This document shows positions 8,135 to 16,562 of a stretch of 64,000 nucleotides of DNA, in pieces. Position 1 is the first letter of the stretch. Every line of letters begins with the position of its first letter. Below the pieces are notes generated by a model, which did no database searches, was not told the DNA's origin, and saw only the letters and a program-made list of their open reading frames with translations. The DNA comes from Arenibacter troitsensis. GTDB taxonomy: Bacteria > Bacteroidota > Bacteroidia > Flavobacteriales > Flavobacteriaceae. Where the stretch lies: assembly GCF_900177645.1 (NCBI RefSeq), contig NZ_FXAO01000007.1, positions 283,716 through 347,715 of the forward strand, written 5' to 3'. Position numbers and translations under genes: made by a program.

Positions 8135-9541
8135 CTATTGCACTTGTTTCAAGATCCAATTGGTCATTTCTGTAAGAACAACTGGAGAAAACGTTTCCTC
8201 AATGGTTCCATATTCATTGGGAGAACCTGTTTCACATTCTTGAAATAAGTGGTTTAAATTGGGAAACTCCATCACAGTTACTTTTTTGTTTCCCTGTTTT
8301 TTCAATGCAAAATCTATTGCTGTTAAATTCTCTTTTGGCGGTACTTGTAAGTCTTTTTCCCCATTTATAGCTAATACGGCACAGTCCACTTTTTCCAATA
8401 CAATGGCCGGATCATGTTTTAAAAAATTAGCCATCCAAGGTGTGGCCATAAAATTTATCTGCATAGAAATAAACTGTTCCTCTGTTATTCCTAGAGGCAA
8501 TAATGCTCTGGATTCCGTATTTTGAAATTCCTCTGTCAAGTAAGTTCTTAAGTCAGCTTTTAAGGAATTAATATCTTTGGATGCAAGGGTCATAGCAATC
8601 ATTTCGTCCCTGATCTCCCCAGATCGTTTTATTTTGGCTTCGGATATCCCAGAGGCTTTTTCAATTAATTTTCCTTGTAAGGATAATAACTTATCTCCCG
8701 ATATTCCTGGCCCTGCCATTAAAACAATAAAATCTATGTCTTTGGATTCTACAGCTACCATGGGCGCAATCATGCCGCCTTCGCTATGACCTACCAAACC
8801 AATTTTAGTGACATCGATTTCTTTTCTGGTTTTTAAATAGGCTACGGCACTCTTTACATCGGATGCAAAATCGACAGAGGTCGCGCTTGCAAAATCACCG
8901 GTAGATTGCCCAATACCTCGATCGTCAAACCTTAAAACAGCAATTCCGTTTTTGGTTAGATAATCGGAAATAATGAGGAAGGGTTTATGTCCTACGATTT
9001 CTTCGTTCCTATCTTGCGGGCCACTACCTGTTATTAACACCACTGCAGGGTACTTTCCTTGTTCTTTGGGCATGGTTAAAGTACCCGCTAAAGAGATGTT
9101 GGCATCAACATTTTGGAAACTTACGTCTTCTGCAAGATAAGGATATGGCTTTTGGGGTTCCTGAGGCCTTTTTACCGCAGTTTTTTCGATCTTATCCTTT
9201 GAAAAATCCAATGGCAATGTCATTCCTCCCTGTATAAAAGTTCCTTTAAAGGAATCGTCTGCAAACTCCCCCTTATATTGGATTCCCAATTTGACCACAG
9301 TTAATTTAATGGTAGAACCCATAAATAATGTCGTATCTACAGGAATGTCGTAGGCACCTTGGTCCGGACTGTCCAGGGTGGAAGTATAGCCTTGGTCCGT
9401 TTTGGTAATGTTTATGGCCAATCTTAAAGGAGAACCTGGAATATTTAAAAGGCCGTTCCATTGGCCGGTAATATCTTGCCCAAAGGCTGTTAGCGACATC
9501 GTGAAGGTTAGTATGGCTACAAGTGTTCTTAGTATTTTCAT
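8135..9541 (-). CDS. Secreted alpha/beta hydrolase
   Basis: A 468-residue hydrolase with an N-terminal signal peptide (about residues 1-21, ending FGQ). Residues 22-120 form a beta-rich domain that often precedes these hydrolases; the catalytic alpha/beta domain follows. The nucleophile elbow is VGHSEGGMI, the acid is probably the Asp in INGEKDLQVPP and the histidine is in NLNHLFQ. This matches periplasmic or secreted esterase/peptidase-like S9 and dienelactone-type hydrolases; the substrate is unknown. It is the last gene of a three-gene minus-strand unit with an ECF sigma factor and a membrane protein, so its expression may depend on that sigma factor. Confidence 0.8.
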   Translation of the reverse strand: MKILRTLVAILTFTMSLTAFGQDITGQWNGLLNIPGSPLRLAINITKTDQGYTSTLDSPDQGAYDIPVDTTLFMGSTIKLTVVKLGIQYKGEFADDSFKGTFIQGGMTLPLDFSKDKIEKTAVKRPQEPQKPYPYLAEDVSFQNVDANISLAGTLTMPKEQGKYPAVVLITGSGPQDRNEEIVGHKPFLIISDYLTKNGIAVLRFDDRGIGQSTGDFASATSVDFASDVKSAVAYLKTRKEIDVTKIGLVGHSEGGMIAPMVAVESKDIDFIVLMAGPGISGDKLLSLQGKLIEKASGISEAKIKRSGEIRDEMIAMTLASKDINSLKADLRTYLTEEFQNTESRALLPLGITEEQFISMQINFMATPWMANFLKHDPAIVLEKVDCAVLAINGEKDLQVPPKENLTAIDFALKKQGNKKVTVMEFPNLNHLFQECETGSPNEYGTIEETFSPVVLTEMTNWILKQVQ

Positions 9542-9596
9542 TTCTAGTGAATATTAGATTTGTTTGTAAGTATAAAAAAATATTTGTCAATGGGTT

Positions 9597-10178
9597 TTAC
9601 TCTTCCATAACTTTTAGAAGTTCGTCAATTTTCTTCAATCTAGGGGTAATTTGCTTTTTAATTGCTCTTTTGTTCAAAATATAAACAATAATCCCTGACA
9701 CTATTAATCCTCCAAGATTGACTAGTAGATCTTTTATGTTATTTATCGCTCCTATGGAGAATAAAACTATACCTATTGCAATAGGTGAAAAATACCAGTA
9801 TATAACAGTGTCCAATAACTTTTTTTGAATAAAGAGGTACTGCTTAGTTTTAATTAGATAATCCCTGTATGTTTCAGTAAATGAACCTGGTCTAATTTTT
9901 TTTGCTTTTTGTAACCTAATAATTATGTATATAATGCTAAGTATAATCCATATTGCACCAATTTTAGAAAGTGTAAAAGGAATTGTATAAGCAATGTATA
10001 CAAAGATTGGAATTATTATAATTCCCGGAATTGTTTCCATCAAATCCCTATATTTTATTGTTCTATGAAAACGATCCAAACTGGACTGCACATCAATCAT
10101 CAGTTTGGATTTCTCAAACTTTATCCGTTCCTGATTCGGGGAGGACTGCCAAATCTTTATCAATTCATCTTCCATCAT
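9597..10178 (-). CDS. Four-helix membrane protein, possible anti-sigma factor
   Basis: A 193-residue protein with a soluble N-terminal segment of about 45 residues, membrane helices near residues 50-66, 70-88, 121-143 and 148-167, and a basic C-terminal tail. The start overlaps the stop of the ECF sigma gene (ATGA at 10175-10178), so the two are coupled. In Flavobacteriia such sigma-linked membrane proteins are often anti-sigma factors, here with the N-terminal cytoplasmic part as the likely sigma-binding region. I see no zinc-binding HxxxCxxC motif, so the anti-sigma role is inferred only from position. Confidence 0.65.
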   Translation of the reverse strand: MMEDELIKIWQSSPNQERIKFEKSKLMIDVQSSLDRFHRTIKYRDLMETIPGIIIIPIFVYIAYTIPFTLSKIGAIWIILSIIYIIIRLQKAKKIRPGSFTETYRDYLIKTKQYLFIQKKLLDTVIYWYFSPIAIGIVLFSIGAINNIKDLLVNLGGLIVSGIIVYILNKRAIKKQITPRLKKIDELLKVMEE

Positions 10179-10681
10179 GAGGCTTTGTTTATACAGTTCA
10201 ATAATTTTTTCTTGATTCTTTTTACCTTGACCACAACAGTATTTTCAGTCAGTTCCAATATGCTCGATATCTCTTTATAGGGCAGTTCTTCTAAATAGAG
10301 CGTAATAACTGCCTTATCGGCCTCGTTAAGTACTTTAATACAATTTCTTCGTTGTGCCAGTTGTTCGTTCTGTTCTTTATATTCCTTTTCGGATGGAAGG
10401 TTGGCGAAGGTGCTATTGTCCATATGAAGGAAACGTTTTTGCTTTTTGATATCCTTGGAATGAAAACGAAGACAAACATTCAGGGTGATACGGAATATCC
10501 ATGTAGACAGTAAAGAGTTGAACTTAAAATTTGGCATTGATTGCCAAATATGTATCAATACTTCTTGGAAAAGATCTTTGGTATCTTCGGCATCTTTGGC
10601 GTAAACGGAACAGATTCTAAGAAGCTTTTGCTCATTTTGTTCCAATGCCTCTAGAAAGGTATTTTCAAGTTCTTTGTCCAT
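10175..10681 (-). CDS. ECF RNA polymerase sigma factor
   Basis: A 168-residue sigma-70 family factor. Region 2 is seen in DTKDLFQEVLIHIWQSM (about residues 33-49) and STWIFRITLNVCLRF, and region 4 in LPYKEISSILELTENTVVVK near the C-terminus, where the helix-turn-helix reads the -35 element. Length and layout are those of group 4 (ECF) factors. It heads a minus-strand operon with an overlapping membrane protein gene and a secreted hydrolase gene, which are its probable regulator and target. Confidence 0.85.
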   Translation of the reverse strand: MDKELENTFLEALEQNEQKLLRICSVYAKDAEDTKDLFQEVLIHIWQSMPNFKFNSLLSTWIFRITLNVCLRFHSKDIKKQKRFLHMDNSTFANLPSEKEYKEQNEQLAQRRNCIKVLNEADKAVITLYLEELPYKEISSILELTENTVVVKVKRIKKKLLNCINKAS

Positions 10682-10950
10682 ACTTATATCTTGTCTCTAA
10701 TATATTAGTTACAAGGGCTTTAAAAATATGACACTTTGGGGCATTTTTTTTTGAAGATATATGTCAAGAACCTTCAAATGTTGGTCTCAAGTGCTATATA
10801 GATATAGGCAACAGCCCGGATCGATTTAATTAACGGCTTGATGACTATTGAAAATATTGGTTTATGGTTCTATTTGCCGTTCTTTTTGGTCGTTTTAATA
10901 ATTCGATTTTATTACCATTTTGCCTCTCAAATTATATTCTTCTCCGATTG

Positions 10951-11295
10951 TTATTGTAACCTTTCCCTCAATTTTTCTTGCCTATAATAGAGGTTGAGAT
11001 CATCCAAGAGCGCCTCCTCCCCTTGTGGTAAAAGTCTATTGGCAATGGTTAGTATTTGACGGATGTATTCCTTTTCATACCTATCATTGATCTCATCACA
11101 CAATTCAGGGTCGATTGTCTTCATAGCTAGGTAGAGCATGGCTCGGACGGTCAACATCAAATCCACATGATTATCTACATAGAAAAGACTTACCTCAAAC
11201 TTATTTTTAAAGAAGGTGTGGGGTTTTAAGGTAGGATGGTGGTCCATTGCCTGATGCTTTAAGCTATTGATCAGTTTTTCTTCGTTCGGGTTCAT
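10951..11295 (-). CDS. Tandem-paralogue family protein 3, unknown
   Basis: A 114-residue protein of unknown function. A central stretch, DNHVDLMLTVRAMLYLAMKT, followed 30 residues later by IRQILTIANRLLPQGEEALL, has the same spacing and hydrophobic pattern as the two genes upstream on the same strand. All three therefore appear to be diverged copies of one all-helical family. The start overlaps the stop of the second copy (ATGA at 11292-11295). No signal peptide, membrane segment or catalytic motif is visible. Confidence 0.6.
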   Translation of the reverse strand: MNPNEEKLINSLKHQAMDHHPTLKPHTFFKNKFEVSLFYVDNHVDLMLTVRAMLYLAMKTIDPELCDEINDRYEKEYIRQILTIANRLLPQGEEALLDDLNLYYRQEKLRERLQ

Positions 11296-11663
11296 AGCTG
11301 GTGATCTTTAGGAGATTTTGTAGTGGTATTGTCTAAATTGGTCAGCTTTTCGGTTACGTAGTCCATAAAATCCATTTGACTAGACGGAAGTATATTTAGG
11401 ACCAATTCCAGCACCCTGCAAATGCTGTCATGTTTCGTTACGTTTTGATTGTTCGGGGACAATAACAATCCGTTCCCGTCCAGAGCAAACACACATACTT
11501 CCAGAAGGCTCGCAATGTTCAACAGCAGATCATTGTTGTCCTTGACCTCTAGGGATATCGTATGATTTCCTAATGGATTACCAGGATCCTGTTTTAAAAG
11601 CCCCATAAGATTTTGGTGCCGTTTATGAATGTCCTTCAGGGTTTTTCTTTTTTTCTTTTTCAT
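11292..11663 (-). CDS. Tandem-paralogue family protein 2, unknown
   Basis: A protein of about 123 residues beginning with a lysine-rich stretch (MKKKKRKTLK). The family core reads LLLNIASLLEVCVFALDGNG and, after a variable loop, ICRVLELVLNILPSSQMDFM. I chose the ATG at 11663 because the longer frame to 11744 would overlap the 3' end of the first paralogue and adds residues unlike the family. It lies 19 bp after the first copy and overlaps the third, so all three form one transcript. Function unknown. Confidence 0.6.
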   Translation of the reverse strand: MKKKKRKTLKDIHKRHQNLMGLLKQDPGNPLGNHTISLEVKDNNDLLLNIASLLEVCVFALDGNGLLLSPNNQNVTKHDSICRVLELVLNILPSSQMDFMDYVTEKLTNLDNTTTKSPKDHQL

Positions 11664-11682
11664 CGGCTTATTTTTATGATAG

Positions 11683-12138
11683 TCATTTGGTTTCCAAATC
11701 CGGTAAAATATCCCGGATTTTATCAAGGAATTCCATTTCCTCATAGGGCATCATATTGAGTACATATCCAAGTACTTCTCGAATGTTCTGTTCGGGTTCT
11801 GGAACAACACTATTTGGAGTGCGTTCCGCATCCAATGCCGTGATGCATACCTTTAACAAACTGGAAATCATAAAGGAGGTTTCGAGATAGCCATCGGTAA
11901 TAAGGTTTACGGTATAGAGTTCCTTTTTGGAGGGGTAGCGCTTTAAGGTATGGAAATGCTCCTTGGCCAATTCATTAATTTGATCCAAAGTAACATTGTC
12001 TTCTAATCCCAGTTTGGCTATATTGGTAGTATCTTCATTAATTAAATTGGATTCTCTGGATGATTCTGGATTCTCCCAATGCTTTCGATATTCTGGATTA
12101 TTAATGTTTTGTCCTTGTTTACTTATTTTCTTTCCCAT
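11683..12138 (-). CDS. Tandem-paralogue family protein 1, unknown
   Basis: A 151-residue protein with a polar, probably disordered N-terminus of about 40 residues, then the family core TSFMISSLLKVCITALDAER and IREVLGYVLNMMPYEEMEFL. It shares the SLLxVCxxALD and VLxxVLxxxPxxxMxF pattern with the next gene. It is divergently oriented from the XRE regulator at 12331, and an inverted-repeat-rich region of about 190 bp lies between them, so the three-gene cluster is probably controlled by that regulator. Function unknown. Confidence 0.6.
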   Translation of the reverse strand: MGKKISKQGQNINNPEYRKHWENPESSRESNLINEDTTNIAKLGLEDNVTLDQINELAKEHFHTLKRYPSKKELYTVNLITDGYLETSFMISSLLKVCITALDAERTPNSVVPEPEQNIREVLGYVLNMMPYEEMEFLDKIRDILPDLETK

Positions 12139-12205
12139 AGCTACATTTTTTATGAAGACCCCTTGTCATATTTTGAGAACATTCACCTAATCGTATCTAT
12201 AATGA

Positions 12206-12238
12206 ATACATTAGTGTAGAAATTCGTTACTAATGTAT
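12206..12238. promoter_or_regulatory. Inverted repeat in divergent promoter region
   Basis: ATACATTAGT (12206-12215) and its exact reverse complement ACTAATGTAT (12229-12238) are separated by 13 bases. It lies between the divergent paralogue cluster and the XRE gene, so it may be an operator for either direction. Confidence 0.5.
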
Positions 12239-12266
12239 TTAAAATTAAACCAAATTCAAAACAAAA

Positions 12267-12324
12267 GTGTAATAATTTTACACAAGCGTATATACTTTCT
12301 AAATTTATGTAATCAATAATTACA
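12267..12324. promoter_or_regulatory. Two TGTAAT-type palindromes, candidate XRE operators
   Basis: Two similar palindromes occur ahead of the XRE gene: GTGTAA-TAATT-TTACAC (12267-12283) and TGTAAT-CAATA-ATTACA (12308-12324). Both share TGTAA and TTACA half-sites separated by about one half turn, and the second ends 7 bp before the XRE start codon. This is the layout expected for autorepression by a Cro/CI-type protein. Confidence 0.5.
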
Positions 12325-12330
12325 TTTTGG

Positions 12331-12546
12331 ATGACAAATTTAGGCTTATACTTAGCTAAGAAATCGATTAATAAGGCGGAGGTTGCCAGAAGAACTGGGT
12401 TGAGTAAATCTCGTTTAAGTCAATTAAGCTCTAACGAAACAACCAAACTTCGCGTGGATGAACTTTATCTAATAGCTTTGGCAATCGATGTGGATCCTAG
12501 TGAATTATTGAACGAGGTTTGCAAGGGGCTACATTTGCCTGAGTAA
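12331..12546 (+). CDS. XRE (Cro/CI-type) transcriptional regulator
   Basis: A 71-residue protein that is almost entirely one Cro/CI helix-turn-helix domain: NKAEVARRTGLSKSRLSQL at about residues 14-32, then LRVDELYLIALAIDVDPSEL. Such minimal regulators often control toxin, restriction or phage-like modules. It stands between a divergent three-paralogue cluster and the nuclease-like gene 52 bp downstream. Palindromes directly upstream suggest that it represses its own promoter. Confidence 0.8.
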   Translation: MTNLGLYLAKKSINKAEVARRTGLSKSRLSQLSSNETTKLRVDELYLIALAIDVDPSELLNEVCKGLHLPE

Positions 12547-12598
12547 TCTGAGATTCTATTATTTTATTTAGCCGTTTGTTGCAAGAAAGCTGAAAAAA

Positions 12599-13210
12599 AT
12601 GGCCGTCGGAGATAGACAAAGGTTCATAACCGAAATTTTAGAAAAGTCTCTAAACCAAAGAGCGGAGACGGACTGTAAATTCGACTGGTTCGTAAACAGC
12701 CATTCCGAATTCCATTTTGGGAAATATTTCAAGAATATCCATAAAATTTTTCAAGGACTGAATGGTAACCTGTTCGCAAATCAAAACAAACGGACTTCAT
12801 ATTTGCGATGTGATGCCTATTTTGGAGGGAAATACAATTTCATATTTGAGTTTGACGAATATCAACATTTCAGTTCTGCACGATTAGCGACTTTGGACAA
12901 CTATCCAAAACGTATTAAATTAAATTTTTCTAAATCGGACTGGAGAAAATATTGTTTGGCGAACAGATTAAGAGCTGACCGATATCGTTATTCAAAAACC
13001 GCGACGGATTTTAATTTTGAAGGCGGTCGGACTGCACAAAGAGCATACTTGGACTGTTTTCGGGACTTTCTGCCATGTGAAAACGGACTTAATCCTACAT
13101 TGCGGATAAATGAATTCGAAGTTGCCGACATAGTTTTGAATAACAAAGAAAGTCAGCGGAAGTTAAAAGTGCTGGTGGAAAACAAACTGAACGGAAAAGC
13201 CAGCTTGTAA
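12599..13210 (+). CDS. Possible PD-(D/E)XK nuclease-like protein
   Basis: A 203-residue protein. The segment around residues 68-90 reads RCDAYFGGKYNFIFEFDEYQ followed by HF; an Asp, a beta-hairpin, then E-x-D-x-x-Q-H resembles the core of PD-(D/E)XK nucleases of the Vsr/DUF559 type, which often end in ExDGxxH. The rest is basic and rich in aromatic residues. It follows the XRE gene by 52 bp on the same strand and may be under its control. No methyltransferase partner lies next to it other than the hsd operon 550 bp downstream. The nuclease assignment comes from the motif only. Confidence 0.5.
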   Translation: MAVGDRQRFITEILEKSLNQRAETDCKFDWFVNSHSEFHFGKYFKNIHKIFQGLNGNLFANQNKRTSYLRCDAYFGGKYNFIFEFDEYQHFSSARLATLDNYPKRIKLNFSKSDWRKYCLANRLRADRYRYSKTATDFNFEGGRTAQRAYLDCFRDFLPCENGLNPTLRINEFEVADIVLNNKESQRKLKVLVENKLNGKASL

Positions 13211-13335
13211 CATTGTGTATAGCCCATTCGATAGGATTTCCTAAGCGGTAATCACCGCAATCAGCTATCTTTAGGTCTACGGCGGAAAGAATCCTGCGGA
13301 TTTTTTCGCAACGAGCCAAACAGGTGACCGTTACA
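13206..13335. other. Structured region after nuclease-like gene, attC-like
   Basis: TGTAAC (13206-13211) overlaps the end of the nuclease-like gene and is matched by GTTACA at 13330-13335; between them lies a perfect hairpin GCGGT-AATC-ACCGC (13245-13258). Outer arms with inner stems in about 130 bp recall the attC site of a gene cassette, but the arms are short and no integron integrase is in the window. The remaining bases to the hsdM start at 13759 hold a terminator-like hairpin (13443-13470) and AT-rich promoter DNA. Confidence 0.25.
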
Positions 13336-13442
13336 CGTCAACAGATTAAATCCGATCTTATGCGGAAAATCCTTGTCCGGATTTGAAAAATCTTCTTATA
13401 TTCGGAATTCTCTTACGAGAACTTTCCCTCGAAAAAATATAA

Positions 13443-13470
13443 AAATAAGCGACCTGTTAAGGTCGTTATT
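13443..13470. terminator. Terminator-like hairpin upstream of hsdM
   Basis: AAATAA-GCGACCT pairs with AGGTCG-TTATTT around the loop GTTA, with one bulged G. The arms are A- and T-rich at the base, as in bidirectional terminators. It would separate the nuclease-like gene from the hsd operon. Confidence 0.5.
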
Positions 13471-13758
13471 TGTGTGTAATTGCCATGGAATATATTAATA
13501 GGAATTGCTTGCTATGTAAACTGTGAAGTTGATATTCGTAGTGGTAATTGTGGTTTTCCGTATTTGGTTGAACAATTTTGGATTTAATTTTAAACAGAGG
13601 AAAATGGTAGAATTTTCAAATGAAAAATGCAGTTTTATTATCTGGCCTGCTCTGGTAGGTAAACATGCAAGGATTGTGGATATTTGTTTATTATAAGTGT
13701 AATAGCATGTTAATACTTTTTGTAGAAGACATAAGATTTTAATATTTAGAGTATATAA

Positions 13759-15327
13759 ATGGCCAAAAAAATTGAAGAAAAATCAGAAAATTTAGAAAAA
13801 AAACTGTGGAAAACCGCAGATAAGCTTCGAAAAAATATCGATGCAGCCGAGTACAAACACGTGGTGCTTGGTTTAATTTTTCTAAAATACATTTCAGATG
13901 CGTTTGATGAGTTGCACCAAAAGTTACTAGAAGGAAAAGGTGAATACGTAGGTGCCGATCCAGAGGACAAAGATGAATACGGAGCAGAAAACGTATTTTT
14001 TGTTCCCGAAAAAGCCCGTTGGTCCTACATTCAGTCTCAGGCCAAGTTGCCCAATATTGGGAAACTGATTGACGATGCCATGGATCTAATTGAAGCGGAA
14101 AACAATACCTTAAAAGGGGTCTTGCCCAAAACCTATGGACGGACTAATCTAGACCCCCAGACCTTAGGAGGCTTAATAGATACTATTGGTACCATTGCCC
14201 TGGGAGATGAAAAAGCCAAAAGTCAGGATGTTTTGGGACGTGTGTACGAATATTTTCTAGGACAGTTTGCCCTCAACGAGGGTAAGAAAGGAGGGCAATT
14301 CTATACTCCTGAGAGTATTGTGAAGCTCTTGGTGGAAATGTTGCAACCATATAAAGGACGGGTTTATGACCCTTGTTGTGGTTCGGGAGGAATGTTTGTG
14401 CAATCGGAAAAGTTTATTGAAAGTCATCAAGGGCGATTAGACGATATTTCAGTGTATGGACAAGAAAGCAACCAAACTACGTATCGTTTGTGTAGAATGA
14501 ACTTGGCAATTCGCGGTATAGATGGATCCAACATAAAATGGAACACCGAAGGTTCATTTTTAAATAATGCCCACAAAGACTTAAAAGCCGATTATATCAT
14601 AGCCAATCCACCGTTTAATGTAAGCGACTGGAGCGGCGAGCAATTGCGAGACGATGCACGTTGGCAATACGGTGTGCCTCCAACAGGTAATGCCAATTTT
14701 GGTTGGGTACAGCACTTTTTATATCATTTAAAGCCAGATGGTGGACATGCCGGTTTTGTACTGGCCAACGGTTCGTTAAGTTCCAATACTGGTGGCGAAG
14801 GTGATATCCGTCAAAAACTGGTAGAGAACGATCTGGTAGAATGTATTGTGATGTTGCCTAAAGCCCTATTCTTCAATACTGGCATTCCAGCTTGTTTATG
14901 GTTTTTACGCAGAGGCAAAAAGCAGCGTAATGGCGAAGTGCTCTTTATTGATGCTTCCGAATTGGGTTATATGATAGATCGTAAAAACAGAACCTTTGCT
15001 CCAGAAGATATTGCGAGGGTCACCAAAGCCTACCATAGTTGGCTCAACCCTAAAATGCCTGCATCGAGTGATTCCAAGAGAAACGAGGAATTGTATAGAG
15101 ATGTCAAAGGCTTCTGCAAATCTGCTTCCATAAAAGATATACAAAAGCACAAGTTTGTTTTAACCCCAGGGCGTTATGTAGGTATTCCCGATGAAGAGGA
15201 TGATGGTATTCCGTTTCAGGAAAAAATAGATGCTCTTACCGAAAAACTGAGAACGCAAATGGAAATGGCTCAGCAGCTCGACCAAGAAATAAAATCACAA
15301 CTGGCTAAAATTGGGATTGAGTTATGA
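13759..15327 (+). CDS. hsdM: Type I restriction-modification DNA methyltransferase HsdM
   Basis: A 522-residue N6-adenine methyltransferase, the modification subunit of a type I system. Residues 10-150 match the helical HsdM_N domain ([20 protein letters not shown]). The catalytic domain has the AdoMet-binding motif [10 protein letters not shown] at 204-213 and the target-adenine motif NPPF at 294-297. It starts the operon hsdM-hsdS-three inserted genes-hsdR; its stop overlaps the hsdS start (ATGA at 15324-15327). With HsdS it should methylate one adenine in each half of a bipartite site. The catalytic motifs are intact, so modification should be active. Confidence 0.95.
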   Translation: MAKKIEEKSENLEKKLWKTADKLRKNIDAAEYKHVVLGLIFLKYISDAFDELHQKLLEGKGEYVGADPEDKDEYGAENVFFVPEKARWSYIQSQAKLPNIGKLIDDAMDLIEAENNTLKGVLPKTYGRTNLDPQTLGGLIDTIGTIALGDEKAKSQDVLGRVYEYFLGQFALNEGKKGGQFYTPESIVKLLVEMLQPYKGRVYDPCCGSGGMFVQSEKFIESHQGRLDDISVYGQESNQTTYRLCRMNLAIRGIDGSNIKWNTEGSFLNNAHKDLKADYIIANPPFNVSDWSGEQLRDDARWQYGVPPTGNANFGWVQHFLYHLKPDGGHAGFVLANGSLSSNTGGEGDIRQKLVENDLVECIVMLPKALFFNTGIPACLWFLRRGKKQRNGEVLFIDASELGYMIDRKNRTFAPEDIARVTKAYHSWLNPKMPASSDSKRNEELYRDVKGFCKSASIKDIQKHKFVLTPGRYVGIPDEEDDGIPFQEKIDALTEKLRTQMEMAQQLDQEIKSQLAKIGIEL

Positions 15328-16553
15328 GTAATTGGAAGGAAACTGAAATAGGTAGAATTCCAAGTCATTGGAGAGTTGGTACAATAGATGAAATTGCTGC
15401 TGTGGTCACTGATGGAGCACATAGTTCACCAAAGCAATTTATTGGTGGTCGTTATATGGCTTCTGTAAAAGATATGACTTATGATAAATTTGTGTTTACT
15501 GACTGTAAAACAATTAGGGAAGATGATTTTCAAAAGCTTAAAAAACAAGGCTGTTCTCCTCAAAAAGGAGATATTCTTATTTCAAAAGATGGAGAAAAAT
15601 GTCTGGATTTAATATTTGTATATAACCAAGTTGATGACATCGTTCTTTTATCTTCAATAGCTATTGTAAGATTAAAGGATGGTTTTAATCCATACTTTTA
15701 CAGATACTTTCTTCTTTCATATGTTGCTCAGACCATAATGTACAAATGGTTTCGGTCTGGTTCAGCTATTCCAAGAGTTGTTCTACGTGATTTCAAAAAG
15801 GTTCCAGTACCTATCATGGATAAAAGAGAACAAGATGAAATCGCAAATAAGATTCAGAAACTTGACCAAAAAATCACCCTGCTCCGAGAGCAAAACAAAA
15901 CCTTAGAAGAACTGGCACAAACGCTGTTTAAGCGTTGGTTTGTGGAGAACGAGAATCCTGAATGGGAATTAAAGTCATTATCGGAAATAGTTAATATAAA
16001 AATTGGGAGAACTCCTCCAAGGAAAGAAGAGCAATGGTTTTCAAGGAGTAAAGAAGATGTCAAGTGGGTTTCTATAAAGGACTTAGGAAAAAGTGGGGTT
16101 TACATATTAAAAACTTCAGAATTTTTAACACAAGAAGCAGTTGACAAATATAAAATTCCTTTAATTCAGGAAAATACAGTACTTCTAAGCTTTAAAATGA
16201 CCTTAGGGCGTGTAGGAATTGCGACTGAAACCATGGTTTCCAATGAGGCAATTGCTCAGTTCGTACCCAAGAGGAAAGAAATTACTCCTGAATTTCTCTA
16301 TTTCTATTTAAAAACGTTTAAATACCAAAAATTGGGTAGTACTTCTTCAATTGTCACATCCATTAATTCCGGTATGATTAAAGATATGCCTGTTACAGTT
16401 CCTGATAAGGATAGCTTGAGTCATTTTTCAATTGCTGTCAAGACGATTTTTGATAAAATCAAATCAAATACTAAAGAAATCCAATCCCTCACTCAATTGC
16501 GTGATACTTTATTGCCAAAATTGATAAGTGGGGAGTTGAGAGTTATAAGTTAA
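15324..16553 (+). CDS. hsdS: Type I restriction-modification specificity subunit HsdS
   Basis: A 409-residue specificity subunit. It has two target-recognition domains (about residues 1-175 and 215-370), each followed by a conserved helical spacer: [19 protein letters not shown] in the middle and [18 protein letters not shown] at the end. The two spacers pack together and set the gap between the two half-sites. The recognition domains are AT-rich and poorly conserved, as expected for parts that are swapped between strains, so the target sequence cannot be predicted. It overlaps hsdM by 4 bp and is followed after 9 bp by the first inserted gene rather than by hsdR. Confidence 0.93.
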   Translation: MSNWKETEIGRIPSHWRVGTIDEIAAVVTDGAHSSPKQFIGGRYMASVKDMTYDKFVFTDCKTIREDDFQKLKKQGCSPQKGDILISKDGEKCLDLIFVYNQVDDIVLLSSIAIVRLKDGFNPYFYRYFLLSYVAQTIMYKWFRSGSAIPRVVLRDFKKVPVPIMDKREQDEIANKIQKLDQKITLLREQNKTLEELAQTLFKRWFVENENPEWELKSLSEIVNIKIGRTPPRKEEQWFSRSKEDVKWVSIKDLGKSGVYILKTSEFLTQEAVDKYKIPLIQENTVLLSFKMTLGRVGIATETMVSNEAIAQFVPKRKEITPEFLYFYLKTFKYQKLGSTSSIVTSINSGMIKDMPVTVPDKDSLSHFSIAVKTIFDKIKSNTKEIQSLTQLRDTLLPKLISGELRVIS

Positions 16554-16562
16554 AATTATTTT

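Noticed and set aside
13206-13335. True integron attC site
   Set aside because: Only the outer six-base arms and inner hairpins fit; no integron integrase or second site was seen, so it is kept only as a weak resemblance.
16554-16562. Retron with msr/msd RNA for the RT gene
   Set aside because: The gap before the cassette is 9 bp and the RT gene overlaps both neighbours, so there is no room for a retron RNA; no retron-specific RT signature was seen.
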